A DNA stretch of 64,000 nt from VGTK01 sp046327915 (GTDB lineage Bacteria; Desulfobacterota; Binatia; UBA12015). The stretch lies in contig JAXLXO010000029.1 of the NCBI GenBank assembly GCA_046327915.1, positions 23,819 through 87,818 on the forward strand. The letters are read 5' to 3'. The translations under genes were made by a program, and so were the position numbers. Under the pieces are notes generated by a model. That model ran no database searches and had not been told where the DNA came from. It worked only from the letters and a program-made list of their open reading frames with translations. Below, in pieces: positions 1 to 8,209 of the stretch; positions within the stretch are counted from its first letter, which is position 1, and each line of letters opens with the position of its first letter.

Positions 1-190
1 CGCGCGCGTGCAGGGTCGGGATCACGAACGGCTGGCCGTCGACCACGAAGCCGAGGTGGCAGACCAGGGCCGCGTCGAGGATCGCGTGGACCGCCTCGCG
101 CTCGTGGCTCGCGCGCGCCGGCAGGCGCTTCACGCGATTCCGCTCGGTCCGCCGATACTCCCGGTCGCTTCCCGCAGTGCTCTCTGGCAT
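1..190 (-). CDS. Pyridoxamine 5'-phosphate oxidase-like protein, N-terminal part
   Basis: This is the first 63 codons of a gene that reads leftward out of the window. The reverse complement begins ATG at 190 and translates to a leader with several Arg residues, then LPARASHEREAVHAILDAAL, then VCHLGFVVDGQPFVIPTLHA. The R-x-P-x-RA motif followed by a buried strand with CHLGF-VDGQP-VIPT is the typical start of the FMN-binding pyridoxamine-5'-phosphate oxidase-like split-barrel family (Rv1155/general-stress type), which acts on flavin or F420 cofactors in the cytoplasm. The rest of the gene is outside the window, so the exact subfamily cannot be judged. It is transcribed divergently from the gene starting at 305. 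Confidence 0.75.
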   Translation of the reverse strand, partial: MPESTAGSDREYRRTERNRVKRLPARASHEREAVHAILDAALVCHLGFVVDGQPFVIPTLHAR

Positions 191-304
191 GACGCCTCGA
201 TAGCCCGTCCTCCGCGGATACCGAAGAGAAACCGCGCGCACGATCGAGGAACCGATTCCCCGCTCGTGGCACGGATCGCGGACGACGACGCGGGGGACCA
301 CGCG

Positions 305-1585
305 ATGAGCGAGCACGCGAGCGACGACACGATGACGACCGCCCTCGAACGCCTGCCGCACGCGACGCTGGCGGCGCTCGGCCGCGAGTACCTGCTGTTC
401 GGACACCTCGTGAACCGCGCGTCGCTGCCGTGGGTGCACGTCGAGCTGGGTGCCGAGGCGCGCGAGCGCATCGCGATCGAGGAGTGGATGGGCGCCAGCC
501 CGGTCTACACGCAGCGCATGCAGCGCGCGATGGGCTTCGCGGGCGGCGACGACGTCGAGACCATCTTCAAGGGCCTGCAGCTCGACGTCGGCTTCGCGCA
601 TCAATACATGGACGTCCGTTATGCGCTCGAGAGCCGCGATCGCGGATCGTTCTGGCTGCCGAGCTGCGGTGCGCTGCTCGAGCTCGAGCAGCACGGTCCC
701 GACGCCGTGCGCTCGATGTGCCACGCGATCGAGGATCCGACCTTCGACGCAACGGCGGTCGCGACCAACCCGCTGGCGCGCGTGCGTCCGGTGCACCGTC
801 CGCCGCGCGTGCCGGCAGACCGCTCGCCGCACTGCCACTGGAACGTCTTCATCGAGCACGGCGGCGAGCCCGTGCGCGAGATCCCGCTCACCGGACGCGT
901 GCGCGCCTCGCGCCTGGCGAGCTTCGCGTTCCGCGAGCCGGAGATCGCGCGGGGCGGCGGCGGACGCGAAGACTACGCGGGCGCGTTCGTGCCCGCGTTC
1001 GAGCTCGAGCTGCTGTCGCGGCGCGCGCTGGTGATCGCGTGCCGCGAGTTCCTCGTGCAGAGCCATCTGCTGGTCCGCGCGCTGATGACGGCGGTCGCGG
1101 AGCTCGCGGGCGACGACGCAGCACGCTCGATCGGCGTCAAGCAGTGGACGGGAGCAGGTGCGGTCGCGGCGACGCGTCTGCGCGCGGCGCTCGGCGTCAC
1201 GGGTGACGACGCGCGCGCGATCGCGGACGTCCTGCGACTGCATCCGTCGTTCGTGCCGGGTTACGCGCAGGTCGGGATCGACGTGATCGGTCCCGACAGG
1301 CTGCGCATCCGGCTCGACGACTGCGAGGCGCTCCGCGAGGCGGACCCGTACCACTGGTACGCGCTGCTCGAAGCGGACCCGCATCCGGCGCTCGAGGCGA
1401 TGGCGCAGGCCGTGAACCCGAAGGCGCGCTGCCGGGGCGTGACGCCGCCGTCAGGCGCGCGGCACGCCTGGGAGATCGTCATCGACGCCGCGGCCGCGGC
1501 CCCGGCGGAGCGGCCGGAAGTCGCGATCGTCGCAGCGGCCAACACGGCGCGCTTCGTGTTCCGGCCCGGCACCGCTGCGGCGTGA
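305..1585 (+). CDS. Protein of unknown function with two tandem homologous domains
   Basis: I do not recognise the family. The 426-residue product has no signal peptide or membrane segment. Residues about 20-185 and 235-395 are diverged copies of one domain. EEWMG at 59-63 aligns with KQWTG at 279-283, a Cys at 121 with a Cys at 340, and NPLARVR at 155-161 with NPKARCR at 371-377. Each copy also has a TQRMQRAMG/ATRLRAALG helix. The reading frame is open far upstream (to position 8), but that stretch is antisense to the flavoprotein gene. I chose ATG 305, preceded by GGGGA, over ATG 332. A cytoplasmic substrate-binding or enzymatic role is possible but not shown by any catalytic motif. Confidence 0.7.
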   Translation: MSEHASDDTMTTALERLPHATLAALGREYLLFGHLVNRASLPWVHVELGAEARERIAIEEWMGASPVYTQRMQRAMGFAGGDDVETIFKGLQLDVGFAHQYMDVRYALESRDRGSFWLPSCGALLELEQHGPDAVRSMCHAIEDPTFDATAVATNPLARVRPVHRPPRVPADRSPHCHWNVFIEHGGEPVREIPLTGRVRASRLASFAFREPEIARGGGGREDYAGAFVPAFELELLSRRALVIACREFLVQSHLLVRALMTAVAELAGDDAARSIGVKQWTGAGAVAATRLRAALGVTGDDARAIADVLRLHPSFVPGYAQVGIDVIGPDRLRIRLDDCEALREADPYHWYALLEADPHPALEAMAQAVNPKARCRGVTPPSGARHAWEIVIDAAAAAPAERPEVAIVAAANTARFVFRPGTAAA

Positions 1586-1634
1586 GCGGAACGCGATTGC
1601 CCGCGGACCCGGGGCTGTGCTCTCAAGAGGGGTC

Positions 1635-1654
1635 GGGCGCACGGCCGCGCGCCC
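1635..1654 (+). terminator. Short GC hairpin between genes
   Basis: GGGCGC (1635-1640) pairs with GCGCCC (1649-1654) around an 8-base loop. It lies between the stop at 1585 and the GGAGG ribosome site of the gene at 1670. There is no T run, so this is only a weak terminator candidate and could instead be leader structure. Confidence 0.25.
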
Positions 1655-1669
1655 ACGGAGGCCCTCTGC

Positions 1670-3523
1670 ATGCTGCGCGCTCGACGCCCGTCCCGTCCCC
1701 TGCTGCTCGCTGCGGCGCTGCTCGCGCTGGCCGCGGGAGGCTGCAGCGGCGGCGACTCCGGCGGCAGCGGTGATCCGACAACGCCGGGCAGCCCGTCCTG
1801 CGAGGCCGGGCAGTCCTTCGACGGCACGTTCGACGCGATCCAGACCGTCGTCTTCGAGAAGCACGGCTGCACGCAGGACATCTGCCACGGCAGCGCGAAG
1901 TCGGGCGGCCTCGACCTCCGCGCCGACGCCGCCTACGACTCGATCTTCGACGCGCCGTCGACGTCGAGCCCGCTGAAGCGCGTCCAGCCCGGCGACAAGA
2001 GCCGCAGCTTCCTGTGGCTCAAGCTCGCGGCGAAGACTGCTCCCGGCAGCGTCGAGATCGTCGGCTCGCCGATGCCGAACAACCTGCCGGCGATCAGCGA
2101 GAACGAGCTCGAGGCGCTGCGCCTGTGGATCTACTCTGGCGCGCCGCGCACGGGGACCGTCGCGGGCACGGAGCCGCTGCTCGACGCGTGCCTGCCCGAC
2201 GTCAAGCCGATCGTCATCAAGCCGCTCGATCCGCCGCCGCCCGGCGAGGGCGTGCAGTTCGTGCTGCCGCCGGTGAACCTGCCGAAGGCGCACGAGCAGG
2301 AGCTCTGCTTCGCGACGTACTACGACGTGCGCGACCAGGTCCCCGCGGAGTACCTCGACCCGACCGGCACGATGTTCCGCTTCTCGGAGCAGGAGCTGCG
2401 TCAGGATCCGCAGAGCCACCACCTGACGCTGAGCTATGCGAGCGTCGGGGCCGACCGCATCCACGATCCCGCGTTCGGCACGTGGACGTGCGCGGGCGGC
2501 GAGCGCGCGGGCGAGGTCTGCGAGCCGCTCGACAGGACGTCCTGCGGCAGCGGCTTCTGCCGCAGCGAGCCGAAGCCGAACGTGGGCTGCGTCGGCTACG
2601 GGCCGCAGGCCGACTACGGCATCGTGTCGCGCATCATCGGCGGCGCGCAGGCGGCACAGGCGTACCAGAAGCTGCAGGACGGCGTGTTCTCGCAGATCCC
2701 GACGTCCGGAGTCGTGTACTGGAACAGCCACGCCTTCAACCTGACGGACGAGGACTTCGTCCTGAACGGACGCCTCAACTTCGTGTTCGCGAAGGACCAG
2801 CGTCACGCGGTGGTGCCGATCCTCGACGTGTCGAACGTGTTCACGCCGAACGCGGCGCCGTACACCATCGAGACCTACTGCGCGGACCACGTCGTCGCGC
2901 AGGGCTCGCGCGTGTTCCTGCTCACGTCGCACAACCACCGGCGCGGCAAGCGCTTCTGGGCGACGGGTCCGGACGGGACGCTGCTGTACGAGAACTTCCT
3001 CTACAACGACCCCGTCAAGCAGCACTTCGACCCGCCGCTCGCGTTCGACTCGCCCGATCCGGCGGAGCGCACGATCCGCTTCTGCGGCACGTTCAACAAC
3101 GGCGTCGCGGCCGACGGCTCGCCCGATCCCGAGGCGGTCACGCGCGCGTCGCGCGTGCCGGAGAGCGCGCGCATCTCGTTCGGCGCCTGCAAGCCGGTCG
3201 CGTGCGCGGGCGGCAGGATCGGTGCGCCGTGCGTCGGCGAGGACGACGACGCCGCGTGCGACACGACGCCCGGCGCCGGCGACGGCCTGTGCGACGCGTG
3301 CCGCATCACCGGCGGCGAGAGCACCGAGAACGAGATGTTCATCCTGATCGGCTCGACGTACGTCGCCGACGGCTTCCCGCAGCCCGACCCGAACGATCCG
3401 GTGTTCGGCGGACCGGCGAGCGTGCGCGAGACGCACGACGCGAGCGGCCGCTCGACGTTCACCGGGATCTCGGTGCCGGCGTCGTTCGGCTGCAACGGCA
3501 AAGCGGCGCCCGCGGCGCCGTAG
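1670..3523 (+). CDS. Lipoprotein: cytochrome c-like module plus copper type II monooxygenase-like domain
   Basis: The 617-residue product starts with a lipoprotein signal; the lipobox Cys is residue 25 (ALAAGGC). Residues 60-160 resemble a small cytochrome c module, with a C67-x4-C72-H73 attachment motif instead of CXXCH and a possible Met ligand in GSPMP (Met135). Residues about 200-570 look like the peptidylglycine/dopamine-type ascorbate-dependent copper monooxygenase fold. They contain H250-H251, H354, an H421-x-H423 pair followed by RRGKRFW, FDPPLAF, and NEMFIL with Met556. These match the order of copper ligands in PHM (HH, H; HxH, M). Many extra cysteines suggest disulfides. It is probably anchored in the periplasm or outer membrane. 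Substrate unknown. The start has GGAGG upstream. Confidence 0.7.
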   Translation: MLRARRPSRPLLLAAALLALAAGGCSGGDSGGSGDPTTPGSPSCEAGQSFDGTFDAIQTVVFEKHGCTQDICHGSAKSGGLDLRADAAYDSIFDAPSTSSPLKRVQPGDKSRSFLWLKLAAKTAPGSVEIVGSPMPNNLPAISENELEALRLWIYSGAPRTGTVAGTEPLLDACLPDVKPIVIKPLDPPPPGEGVQFVLPPVNLPKAHEQELCFATYYDVRDQVPAEYLDPTGTMFRFSEQELRQDPQSHHLTLSYASVGADRIHDPAFGTWTCAGGERAGEVCEPLDRTSCGSGFCRSEPKPNVGCVGYGPQADYGIVSRIIGGAQAAQAYQKLQDGVFSQIPTSGVVYWNSHAFNLTDEDFVLNGRLNFVFAKDQRHAVVPILDVSNVFTPNAAPYTIETYCADHVVAQGSRVFLLTSHNHRRGKRFWATGPDGTLLYENFLYNDPVKQHFDPPLAFDSPDPAERTIRFCGTFNNGVAADGSPDPEAVTRASRVPESARISFGACKPVACAGGRIGAPCVGEDDDAACDTTPGAGDGLCDACRITGGESTENEMFILIGSTYVADGFPQPDPNDPVFGGPASVRETHDASGRSTFTGISVPASFGCNGKAAPAAP

Positions 3524-3528
3524 GAAAT

Positions 3529-3554
3529 CCGCGCGGGGCCCTTCGCCCGCGCGG
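3529..3554 (+). terminator. Strong GC hairpin after copper-protein gene
   Basis: CCGCGCGGG (3529-3537) pairs perfectly with CCCGCGCGG (3546-3554) around an 8-base loop, five bases after the stop codon ending at 3523. There is no clear T tract. A terminator role rests on position and stem strength. Confidence 0.5.
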
Positions 3555-3582
3555 GGAACGTGCACAGGATGGTTGATCCGTC

Positions 3583-4716
3583 ATGCGCACGTTCCACTGC
3601 GACCACTGCGGGCAGCAGCTCTTCTTCGAGAACTTCGCGTGCGTCTCGTGCGGCGCGCGGCTCGCGTTCCTGCAGGACCTCAAGACCGTCGGCTCCCTCG
3701 ACGACGCGGGCGACGGCACGTGGACGTCACCGCTGCCCGAAGCGAAGGGCCGCACGTATCGCCTGTGCGCGAACTACGCGCAGCACGACGTCTGCAACTG
3801 GGCGCTGCCGGCGGGCGGTGAGAGGGACGACGACGATCCGCTGTGCCGCTCGTGCCGCTTGACGCGCGTGATCCCCGACCTGTCGCGCACGGGCGCGAAG
3901 GAGGCCTGGTACAAGCTCGAGGTCGCGAAGCGGCGTCTGGTCTACACGCTGCTCGAGGTCGGTCTGCCGCTCGCGAGCAAGGCCGAGGATCCTGAGCGGG
4001 GTCTCGCGTTCGAGCTCCTCGCCGATCCCGACGATCCGTCGGCGCCGAAGCCGCTCACGGGACATGCGAACGGCGTCATCACGATCAACGTCGCGGAAGC
4101 CGACGACGCCGAGCGCGAGCGGCGCCGGCTCGCGATGCACGAGCCGTATCGCACGCTGCTCGGCCACTTCCGTCACGAGGTCGGCCACTACTACTGGGAT
4201 CGGCTGATCGCGGACGGTACTCGCCTCGAAGCGTTCCGCGCGACGTTCGGCGACGAACGCGAGGATTACGCGCAGGCGCTGCAGCGCCACTACGAGCAGG
4301 GCGCGCCGGCCGACTGGCCGCAGCGCTTCGTCAGCGCGTACGCGAGCGCGCACCCGTGGGAGGACTGGGCCGAGACCTGGGCGCATTACGTGCACATGGT
4401 CGACACGCTCGAGACCGCGGCGTCGTGCGGGCTCGCGCTGCGTCCGCGGCGGGACGACGAGCCCGCGCTCGAGACCGACCCGCAGCGCGGCCTGCCGGGG
4501 ACGTTCGAGCGCATGGTCGAGGACTGGTTTCCGCTCACCTTCGTGCTGAACAACCTGAACCGCGGCCTCGGGTTGCCGGACGGCTATCCGTTCGTGCTGT
4601 CGGAGCAGCAGATCGCGAAGCTGCGCTTCGTGCACGAGACGATCGCCGGCGCCGCGGTCGCGGCGCTGCCGCAGCTGCCGCCGTCGCAGGATGCGACCGG
4701 CGCGGCGGCATCCTGA
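3583..4716 (+). CDS. Putative zinc-binding metallopeptidase (zinc-ribbon plus peptidase Mx type)
   Basis: The 377-residue product matches the bacterial 'putative zinc-binding metallopeptidase' family (DUF2248). An N-terminal zinc ribbon has C6-x2-C9 and C20-x2-C23. The family's CANYAQHDVCNWAL and CRSCRLTRVIPDL blocks follow. The catalytic H198-E199-V-G-H202 sits in HEVGHYYWDRL, and a downstream acidic segment EDWAETWAHYVH near 258-269 would supply the third zinc ligand. There is no signal peptide, so it should be cytoplasmic; substrates of this family are unknown. It is convergent with the anti-sigma gene, and the stop codons are only 15 bp apart. Confidence 0.85.
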   Translation: MRTFHCDHCGQQLFFENFACVSCGARLAFLQDLKTVGSLDDAGDGTWTSPLPEAKGRTYRLCANYAQHDVCNWALPAGGERDDDDPLCRSCRLTRVIPDLSRTGAKEAWYKLEVAKRRLVYTLLEVGLPLASKAEDPERGLAFELLADPDDPSAPKPLTGHANGVITINVAEADDAERERRRLAMHEPYRTLLGHFRHEVGHYYWDRLIADGTRLEAFRATFGDEREDYAQALQRHYEQGAPADWPQRFVSAYASAHPWEDWAETWAHYVHMVDTLETAASCGLALRPRRDDEPALETDPQRGLPGTFERMVEDWFPLTFVLNNLNRGLGLPDGYPFVLSEQQIAKLRFVHETIAGAAVAALPQLPPSQDATGAAAS

Positions 4717-4731
4717 CGACGCCGGGTGGGA

Positions 4732-5646
4732 TCAGGCCGACGCCGGCACCTTGCCGAGCAGAATGATGGGACCCGTCGGCTGCGGCATGCCGCCCTGCGG
4801 CTCGATGGTCACCGCGAACGCGTCCGGACGACCGCCCGCGAGCACCTCGTCGCTGATGCGCGCGAGCGCGGCGCCGCTCGGATCCGTGCGCAGCACGCCG
4901 GCCGAGATCTTCTCGTTCCCGCGGATCAGCCACAGCTGGTAGTCCTTGTCCTGCAGTGGCTTCAGCGCGGTGGTGAGGATCATCGCGTTGCGCGTGCCGG
5001 GATTCAGCAGTGCGCTCGCGTGGTAATCCTCGCCGCCCTGCGCCGCGAGCTGCACGAGCTGCGTGCCGGGTGCGCCGAGCAGCGACAGCGCGGCTTCTCG
5101 CTCGCGCAGCGACACGCGCGCGCTCGCGAGCTCGCGCATGCAGATGTCCTTGTCGCGGTCGGTCGCGGCGGCGAGTGCCAGCTCGCGGTCGCGCGACGCG
5201 AGCTCGCGGCGGCCGATGCGGTACTCCATCGCGAACACGAACGCGACGCCCGCGGCGGCGAGCGCGCTGAGCCACGCGATCGCCTCGCGGCGCCCGCTGC
5301 CGCCGCGCGACGCGGGACGGCTCGCGGACGCGTCGCGACTCACCGACGACGCACGCGACGCGTCGCCCGCACGCACATCACCCGCGCGCGACGAAGCCGC
5401 GGTGCCCGATGCCGCACCGGCGCCGATCTCGCGCTCGATCCCCGACCAGACGTCCGCCCCCGGCGCGAGCGGCGGCAACGCCGCGCCGAGCAGCGCGGTC
5501 GTCTCGTACGCCTGCGCCAGCGCCTCGCGGCAGCCGTCGTGTGCGATCGCCTCGTCGAGGTGGCGCTCGAACGCCGCGCGCTCGGCGGGCTCGAGGATGC
5601 CGAGCACGTAGGCGGCGACGTCGTCCTTGAAGGTCGCGCAGTTCAC
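4732..5646 (-). CDS. RskA-type anti-sigma factor
   Basis: The 304-residue membrane protein is predicted to hold the neighbouring ECF sigma factor inactive. Residues 1-70 form the cytoplasmic sigma-binding domain: a YVLGILEPAERAAFERHL block, then HDGC and a helix ending near WSGIEREI. A long Ser/Ala/Arg-rich linker (about 75-118) leads to one membrane helix (121-140). The C-terminal half has the anti-sigma-K (RskA) domain, with YQLWLIRG, SAGVLRTDPSG and a final GPIILLGKV. The start is GTG 5646, because a GGAGGA site lies 5 bases upstream and the GTG overlaps the sigma-factor stop as GTGA, implying translational coupling. Confidence 0.85.
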   Translation of the reverse strand: MNCATFKDDVAAYVLGILEPAERAAFERHLDEAIAHDGCREALAQAYETTALLGAALPPLAPGADVWSGIEREIGAGAASGTAASSRAGDVRAGDASRASSVSRDASASRPASRGGSGRREAIAWLSALAAAGVAFVFAMEYRIGRRELASRDRELALAAATDRDKDICMRELASARVSLREREAALSLLGAPGTQLVQLAAQGGEDYHASALLNPGTRNAMILTTALKPLQDKDYQLWLIRGNEKISAGVLRTDPSGAALARISDEVLAGGRPDAFAVTIEPQGGMPQPTGPIILLGKVPASA

Positions 5647-6221
5647 GACGCTCCTCCCGGACGGTGCGCGCCGAGCACGGATGCGAGCTTCGCGAGCCCG
5701 AGCCGGACGCGCGTCTTGACGGTGCCGAGCGGATCGCCGAGCCGCGCCGCGATCTCGCTGTGCGAGAGACCTTCGTAGTACGCGAGCTCGATCGCGCTGC
5801 GTTGCTCGACCGGGAGTGCCGCGAGCGCCGCCATCACCTGCGCGCGCAGCTCGCGCTGCGCGGCGACCTCGGCCGGCGCGGGGGCCGTGGGCTGCGCGTC
5901 GGGGTCGTCCTCGCTGCGCGCTACGGCCCGCTCCGAGGCGGCACGCGAGCGCAGGCGGTCGAGCGCGCGGCTGCGCACGATGGTCGCGATCCACGCCATC
6001 GCACCGCCACGGCTCGCGTCGTAGCTCGCGGCCTGTCGCCACACCTGCACGAAGGTCTCCTGCACGACTTCCTCGGCCTCGCTGCGCGAGGCCAGCACCC
6101 GGTACGCGATCGACATCGCACGCCCCGCGCAGACGTCGTAGAGCGTGCGCAGCGCCGCCGCATCGCCGCCGGACACCCGGGCGAGCAGCGCCTGGTCCGC
6201 GGCGTTGGCCGGGATGTCCAT
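5643..6221 (-). CDS. ECF RNA polymerase sigma factor (SigK-like)
   Basis: The 192-residue sigma-70 family protein has region 2 (LYDVCAGRAMSIAYRVL, then EVVQETFVQVWR and AWIATIVRSRALDRLR) and region 4 (LPVEQRSAIELAYYEGLSH, EIAARLGDPLGTVKTRVRLG). It should redirect RNA polymerase to a small regulon when released by the RskA-like anti-sigma factor encoded by the next gene. I chose ATG 6221 (MDIPANAADQ) because the upstream in-frame codons are Arg/Pro-rich and unlike the family. Its promoter is not evident in the 194-bp gap upstream. Confidence 0.9.
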   Translation of the reverse strand: MDIPANAADQALLARVSGGDAAALRTLYDVCAGRAMSIAYRVLASRSEAEEVVQETFVQVWRQAASYDASRGGAMAWIATIVRSRALDRLRSRAASERAVARSEDDPDAQPTAPAPAEVAAQRELRAQVMAALAALPVEQRSAIELAYYEGLSHSEIAARLGDPLGTVKTRVRLGLAKLASVLGAHRPGGAS

Positions 6222-6415
6222 GCGTCCGTCGTATCCGCCCGCGGCGGGGGTGGCAATTTTCTCCGGCACCGGAGCTCGGCTCCTCGAGCGGGCGGTCGGG
6301 GCGCGTGGGATGCCGCGGCTGGCGACCACCGTTCTCGCGGACAGTACGGCTCACGTGCGCGCCTGGATTCGTGGCAGCGGATTCGGCCAGGTGCCGCGGT
6401 GCCCGCTGGGTCGGC

Positions 6416-7915
6416 TCACGAGTCGTGCGTCATCGCGTCTCCAGGCGCTGCCAACAGCGCCTGGGTGGCGAGCTGGAGGTCCAGCGGCGAGCCGTCCCAG
6501 CGCGGAAACGCGGTCGTCGCGTCGATCATGACCCCGCGAGCCGCGTGCGCTGCGCGGAGCAGCGCGACCAGGTCCGGGGCGGTGCCCGCCAGGTGGGAGG
6601 AACTGCGGAGCGGGGTGCGTAGTGGTTCGTCCGCCAGCGGCACTGGCCGACCATCGCGACGGAAGAACTGCGGCTCGCCGTCGTGTGTGAAGACCACGCG
6701 GTAGCCGTGCTCGTGCACGAAGCGGTGATGCCGGCGACAGAGCGAGAGCAGGTTCGAGAGCCTGGTCGCGCCGCCGTCGATCCAGGCGACGACGTGGTGT
6801 GCGTCGGTGAGGCGGTTCGTGCAGCCCGGGAAGCGGCAACCGTCGTCGCGCAGGCGAAGGGCGCGGCGCAGGCGTGGCGAGATGCGGCGCGTGCGGCGCG
6901 AGGGGAGTGGCTCCTCGCCCGCGGCTTCGCGACCGTCGTCGACGAGCACGGCGCGTGCGTCGCAGGCGAGGCGCCGTGCCGTCGCAAGCGCGAGCGGCGT
7001 GCCGTCAGCGAGCGTCGCGTGCGGTCCTGCGTCCGGCTCGTGTCGGAGAGCCGGTTCGCCGCTTCCATCTCCCGCGAGCGTCGTGTTGTCGACGTGCACG
7101 ACGAGCTCGACCGGCAGTCCCACCGCGTCGCGACCGTCATCGTCCGCAGCGATCGACGCGAGCCACGACTCCGCGATCGCCACCAGGGCGTCGGCGCGCG
7201 ACAGCGCCGGCGGAGGCTCAGTGGGTTGCCCCTTGTCTGCTCGCGCTGCGCCCGCCGACGCTTCCGCGGAAACGCCGGCTGCAGACGAGTCGGTGTCCCG
7301 CGCACTCCACGCCCGGCGTCGGGCCACGTCGAGCGCCTGCAGTACGACCGCCGCCTCCTCCGGGCGGAGCCGCGCCTCGATGCGCACCATGCCGTCGTCC
7401 GTGTCGCGCACGCGGACGAAGCGCGAGCGTTCCTCGTCCGCGAGGCTCGGCGGCGCATCCGCGTCCGCGACGACGCGCCGGTACCCGCGACAGATTCGCT
7501 CGAGCTGCGACGCGGTCGCGTGCGTCGCCATGTCGAGCAGAGTCGCCTCGGTCGCGGCACTCGCGACGCGCGTGATCGCACGCACCTTCGAGTAGCTGAT
7601 CGCGCCGCGCCGGAGCGCGTCGTCGACCATCGGCAGCGTGGCGAGCGCGCGCGCCACGCGGACGCGCTCGCGCGCGGCGCCGAGGTCGAGGCCGATCCGC
7701 CAGTTGAGCCAGTGCGCGCAGCTGAGTGCTCCGTGCGTCGCCCAGCCCGTGCCCACGTCGAAGCGGCGAATGAGGGTCAGCAGCCGATGCTCGGCGGCGT
7801 CGATGTGCGACGCGACCTCGGCGATCTCGTCGGCGAGCCGGTCGACGTCGGCGGGCGCGAGCTGCGGGGCGAGCCTCCCGAGCGCCATTGAATGGATGCC
7901 GGATGTCTCGATCAT
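6416..7915 (-). CDS. DUF222/HNH endonuclease domain protein (13E12 repeat type)
   Basis: The 499-residue protein has an N-terminal DUF222 region (DVGTGWATHGALSCAHWLNW, ARERVRVARALATLP, SYSKVRAITR) and a C-terminal HNH nuclease domain with CRFPGC, DAHHVVAWIDGG, TRLSNLLSLCRRHH and FVHEHG. Cysteines and histidines of the zinc/HNH motif are present, so it is probably an active DNA-cutting enzyme. These genes are common as scattered, probably mobile paralogues in actinobacteria and delta-proteobacteria; their biological role is unsettled. I chose ATG 7915; ATG 7888 is also possible. Confidence 0.85.
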   Translation of the reverse strand: MIETSGIHSMALGRLAPQLAPADVDRLADEIAEVASHIDAAEHRLLTLIRRFDVGTGWATHGALSCAHWLNWRIGLDLGAARERVRVARALATLPMVDDALRRGAISYSKVRAITRVASAATEATLLDMATHATASQLERICRGYRRVVADADAPPSLADEERSRFVRVRDTDDGMVRIEARLRPEEAAVVLQALDVARRRAWSARDTDSSAAGVSAEASAGAARADKGQPTEPPPALSRADALVAIAESWLASIAADDDGRDAVGLPVELVVHVDNTTLAGDGSGEPALRHEPDAGPHATLADGTPLALATARRLACDARAVLVDDGREAAGEEPLPSRRTRRISPRLRRALRLRDDGCRFPGCTNRLTDAHHVVAWIDGGATRLSNLLSLCRRHHRFVHEHGYRVVFTHDGEPQFFRRDGRPVPLADEPLRTPLRSSSHLAGTAPDLVALLRAAHAARGVMIDATTAFPRWDGSPLDLQLATQALLAAPGDAMTHDS

Positions 7916-8209
7916 GTCGAGCGTGTACCACCGTCGTTTCGAGGGGGGCTCCGGTGGGCTACACGCGACCATCTCTTCGCGCGAGGCTCGAGGTGGCCCC
8001 CCGCGACGAGCGTCCGCTGGGGCGCGTCCTGCGCGCGCGGCGGGGTCGTTTCGACGGTTCGATCGCGATCTCCGGGTGGCCCTCGCGAAATCCGTCAAGG
8101 GCTGCGCGCACAGAATTCGTTTGCCCAATCACGAATGTTTCGGCCCGACGCGCGCGTGGCCCGTCGATCGCGCGGTGACCGCGGCGAACTGTTGCGCCGG
8201 GGGAATCAT
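7916..8209. other. Non-coding gap at a composition change
   Basis: This gap of about 290 bp separates the HNH gene from the decayed membrane-protein gene. No ORF with coding character, hairpin or clear promoter is visible. The base composition becomes more AT-rich towards its right end and stays so through about 9530, unlike the neighbours, which suggests an acquired segment. Confidence 0.5.

Noticed and set aside
8..304. N-terminal extension of the duplicated-domain gene by 99 codons
   Set aside because: This stretch is antisense to a clear flavoprotein start at 190, is Arg/Asp-rich, and ATG 305 has a ribosome site.
1451..3565. Long minus-strand ORF opposite the copper lipoprotein
   Set aside because: Its product is Arg/Ala/Val-rich with no family motif, which is typical antisense readthrough in high-GC DNA; the plus strand has a lipobox and domain motifs.
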